Shown here: positions 62,025-64,000 of the stretch, in pieces
Position numbering within the stretch: position 1 is the stretch's first letter
Layout: each line of letters opens with the position of its first letter
Source: Ciceribacter sichuanensis
Lineage (GTDB): Bacteria > Pseudomonadota > Alphaproteobacteria > Rhizobiales > Rhizobiaceae
Direction of reading: 5' to 3'
DNA length: 64,000 bases
Assembly: GCF_024055605.1 (NCBI RefSeq)
Contig: NZ_JAMXLX010000014.1
Location: 1 to 64,000, forward strand
Notes under the pieces: generated by a model
Told to the model about the DNA's origin: nothing
Database searches by the model: none
The model's input: the letters and a program-made list of their open reading frames with translations, nothing else
Program-made: the position numbers and the translations under genes

Positions 62025-64000
62025 TGTAGTATTTCGAATAGGTCCGGTAATAATATTCCGAGGAGCCGTATTTCTGGTAGAGCTTCTGCTTGCCCTGATC
62101 GACCTTGTTCAGGATGACGCCGACGCATTTGTTGAACAGGTAGTTATCCGCCTCGACAGACTGGCGAACGAGACGCCTGCTGACCTTGCCCCATTCCACA
62201 ACGAAAAGGAAAGCATCCACCGTGCCGGCAAAGGCCCTGGCATCGACGACGGGAGCAAGCGGCGGCAAGTCGACGATAATGTAGTCGTTGACTTCGGAAA
62301 GCCGCGAGATAATGGACTTCATGCCGGGCGAACTCAACAGTTCCGAGGAATGCGGAACGCGCTGCTTGATGACGGCTGGCAAGAACCTCAGCCCCGTCCT
62401 CGGATTGACGAGGCAAAGACGGCCGAGATCCTGATTGCCGAGGATCGCCTCAAGCACACCGGCCTGCGCATGCTGCGCCAATGCGCGCGTGGCGCCCGGA
62501 TTGCGAAGGTCGGCGTCGATCAGCGTGGTCCTTGCGCCCTGGGCTGCCAGAAGCTCTGCAAAGTTGACGGCAATCGTCGATTTGCCCTCGCCCGGAAGGG
62601 TCGAAATGATACCGATCACCTTCGTCTTCTTCGTCGAGCAGGCAAGATCGACAGCAATCTTGCTGTTGCGCAATGTCTCGGCGAAGGAGGACAGGGGGTG
62701 ATCCACGACATAATCGTAAATCGGACCGAACTTGGCCACGGTACGGGGATCGGAGACCGGCTCAGCCTTGTAGGCGGCGTTTTCCGCCATCAACGGAGCC
62801 GTACCGAGGAATTCCAGACCCAGCGTCGAGCGGATCTGGTCCCCGACACGGAAGAAACGATCGCGGAATTCGCGGAAGGCACCAATTCCGGCACCGGCAA
62901 ACATTCCAAGCGCCAGGAAACCTGCCAGAACGACGATCTTTTTCGGATGGCTCGGCCGCGTCGCCTCTGCCGCACGGGAGATGATGCGCGCATCGGTCAG
63001 CGGGAAGGACTGCTGCTGTACAGCTTCCTGATAGCGCTGCAGGAACGTCTGGTAGAGGTTACGATAGGTCTCGGCTTCGCGTTCGAGTTCACGAAGCTGA
63101 ACCATCGTTTCGTTGGCATTGGCGCTTACGCCCGTGGCATCCGCAACGCTCGCAGCCAAAGTCTTCTCGCGGGCCTCCGCAACGTCGACCTCGCTCCGAT
63201 AACCCTGCGCGATACGATTGAGCTCGTCGAACATCAGACGCTTGTATTCATCCATTTCCGCCCGAAGCCTGACAGCCTGAACGTGGCGCGGCCCAAGCTT
63301 GGCCGAAATCTGCGCTTCGAGCTTCGAAGCGTTGAGGTACTTAGTTCGCAGTTCGTTGGAAATGCTGCTGTCGAGAACATCGCTGACGATCGCATCGGAC
63401 TGGCCGGAGGCGATGATCTGCTCGATCCGCTGCAGTTTTGCCTTCGACTTGGCAACATCCGACTGCGCAACGATCAGAGCACTGTTCAATTCAGAGAGCT
63501 GCTGGTCGGACACCAGCTGATCGCCGGCCGTCACGAGACCATGGGCACTCTTGAATTTCTGAACCGCAAGGTCGGTGTCGAGCGCCTGCTGGCGAAGTTC
63601 CGCGATGCGCTCGAGAAGCCAGTTGCTGGCCCGGCGTGTTGCTTCGTATTTCGAGTTCAGACTGTCTTCGAGATAGGCGTCACCGAGCGCATTCGCCACC
63701 TTTTGGGAAAGGGTGGGAAAAGGCGAAACATATTCGACCGTCAACACATAGGATCTACCGACGCGCGTCACGTCAATATTGCCCTGTACGCCGGCAGCGG
63801 CATCGCGCTTGCGCTCTTCGATATCGGCGTTGGCATCAACGTCGTCCGAAGAGAACCACTGCGATACGCTGAAGATCTTGACGACAGAACGGTAGGCCGA
63901 CTTGTAAAGCGAGCCGAACGATGCCTGAAACTGCGGGTCGTCAATCAGCTGCAGCTTGTCGACGACAGAAAGCGCGATGGTCTGCGACTTCAGAAGTTCG
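62011..64000 (-). CDS. exoP: ExoP-like polysaccharide co-polymerase/tyrosine autokinase, N-terminus missing
   Basis: At least 662 residues; the reading frame runs off the window at 64000, so the N-terminus and first membrane helix are absent. The periplasmic part has long coiled coils (about 63000-63700). TM2 is near KIVVLAGFLALGMFAGAGIG. The cytoplasmic kinase domain has a deviant Walker A in STLPGEGKST, Walker A' LIDADLRNPG and IIVDLPPLAPVVDAR. The C-terminal tyrosine cluster is SSEYYYRTYSKYYNENA. Such proteins set chain length and export of exopolysaccharides. Confidence 0.9.
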   Translation of the reverse strand, partial: ELLKSQTIALSVVDKLQLIDDPQFQASFGSLYKSAYRSVVKIFSVSQWFSSDDVDANADIEERKRDAAAGVQGNIDVTRVGRSYVLTVEYVSPFPTLSQKVANALGDAYLEDSLNSKYEATRRASNWLLERIAELRQQALDTDLAVQKFKSAHGLVTAGDQLVSDQQLSELNSALIVAQSDVAKSKAKLQRIEQIIASGQSDAIVSDVLDSSISNELRTKYLNASKLEAQISAKLGPRHVQAVRLRAEMDEYKRLMFDELNRIAQGYRSEVDVAEAREKTLAASVADATGVSANANETMVQLRELEREAETYRNLYQTFLQRYQEAVQQQSFPLTDARIISRAAEATRPSHPKKIVVLAGFLALGMFAGAGIGAFREFRDRFFRVGDQIRSTLGLEFLGTAPLMAENAAYKAEPVSDPRTVAKFGPIYDYVVDHPLSSFAETLRNSKIAVDLACSTKKTKVIGIISTLPGEGKSTIAVNFAELLAAQGARTTLIDADLRNPGATRALAQHAQAGVLEAILGNQDLGRLCLVNPRTGLRFLPAVIKQRVPHSSELLSSPGMKSIISRLSEVNDYIIVDLPPLAPVVDARAFAGTVDAFLFVVEWGKVSRRLVRQSVEADNYLFNKCVGVILNKVDQGKQKLYQKYGSSEYYYRTYSKYYNENA

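Overview
The window looks like chromosome from a member of the Rhizobiaceae (Rhizobium/Agrobacterium-like Alphaproteobacteria). Three things point this way. The block tRNA-Ala, FYDLN-acid protein, aroA, cmk, rpsA carries an EPSP synthase that closely resembles the Agrobacterium CP4 enzyme. The glycerol operon has the rhizobial order glpR-D-S-T-P-Q-U-V-K. There are also two inverted copies of a RIME-like rhizobial intergenic repeat, a small RNA with three CTCCTCCC loops, and an ExoP-type exopolysaccharide protein. No rRNA, CRISPR array or prophage is visible.

Layout. 1-127: end of an IS3-family element cut by the window edge. 128-423: IS-like debris and two hairpins. 424-7059 (minus): a six-gene operon for an activated nonulosonic (sialic-acid-like) sugar, with a divergent NeuB-type synthase, KdsC-like phosphatase, SDR, aldehyde dehydrogenase, CMP-sugar synthetase and a full-length transketolase. 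7556-8686 (plus): a GT4 glycosyltransferase. This more AT-rich block ends at the 3' side of tRNA-Ala(GGC) (8945-9020), as expected of a genomic island. 9174-13701: FYDLN-acid protein, aroA, cmk, rpsA. 13787-22421: scattered single genes (a disordered acidic protein, NadV-type phosphoribosyltransferase, RNase D, formylglycine-type phosphonate/phosphodiester hydrolase, SDR, GNAT) and the small RNA at about 21681-21798. 22502-26896: a PHO-box-driven alkaline phosphatase followed by a Tat-exported protein and an ABC transporter whose permease has a His-rich extracytoplasmic insert. 26982-28412: phosphohexomutase.

28458-40838 is chemosensory. An orphan ParA ATPase precedes a minus-strand operon, transcribed STAS, cheY, cheA, cheW, mcp, mcp, cheW, cheR, cheB. 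A divergent gene encodes a soluble receptor-like protein. The two receptors share an exactly identical 512-bp stretch. 41037-43683 holds a ligase-associated exonuclease and an ATP-dependent DNA ligase. 43687-53786 is the complete glycerol uptake and catabolism regulon, with readable GlpR operator candidates. 53956-59474 is dppABCDF. 59475-61221 holds two small exported proteins. 61329-64000 is the start of an exopolysaccharide region, with ExoP truncated by the window edge.

The least explained system is the nonulosonic-acid operon with transketolase and aldehyde dehydrogenase. Next are the phosphate-controlled phosphatase next to a putative metal-linked ABC module, and the chemosensory cluster with its orphan ParA and soluble receptor-like partner.
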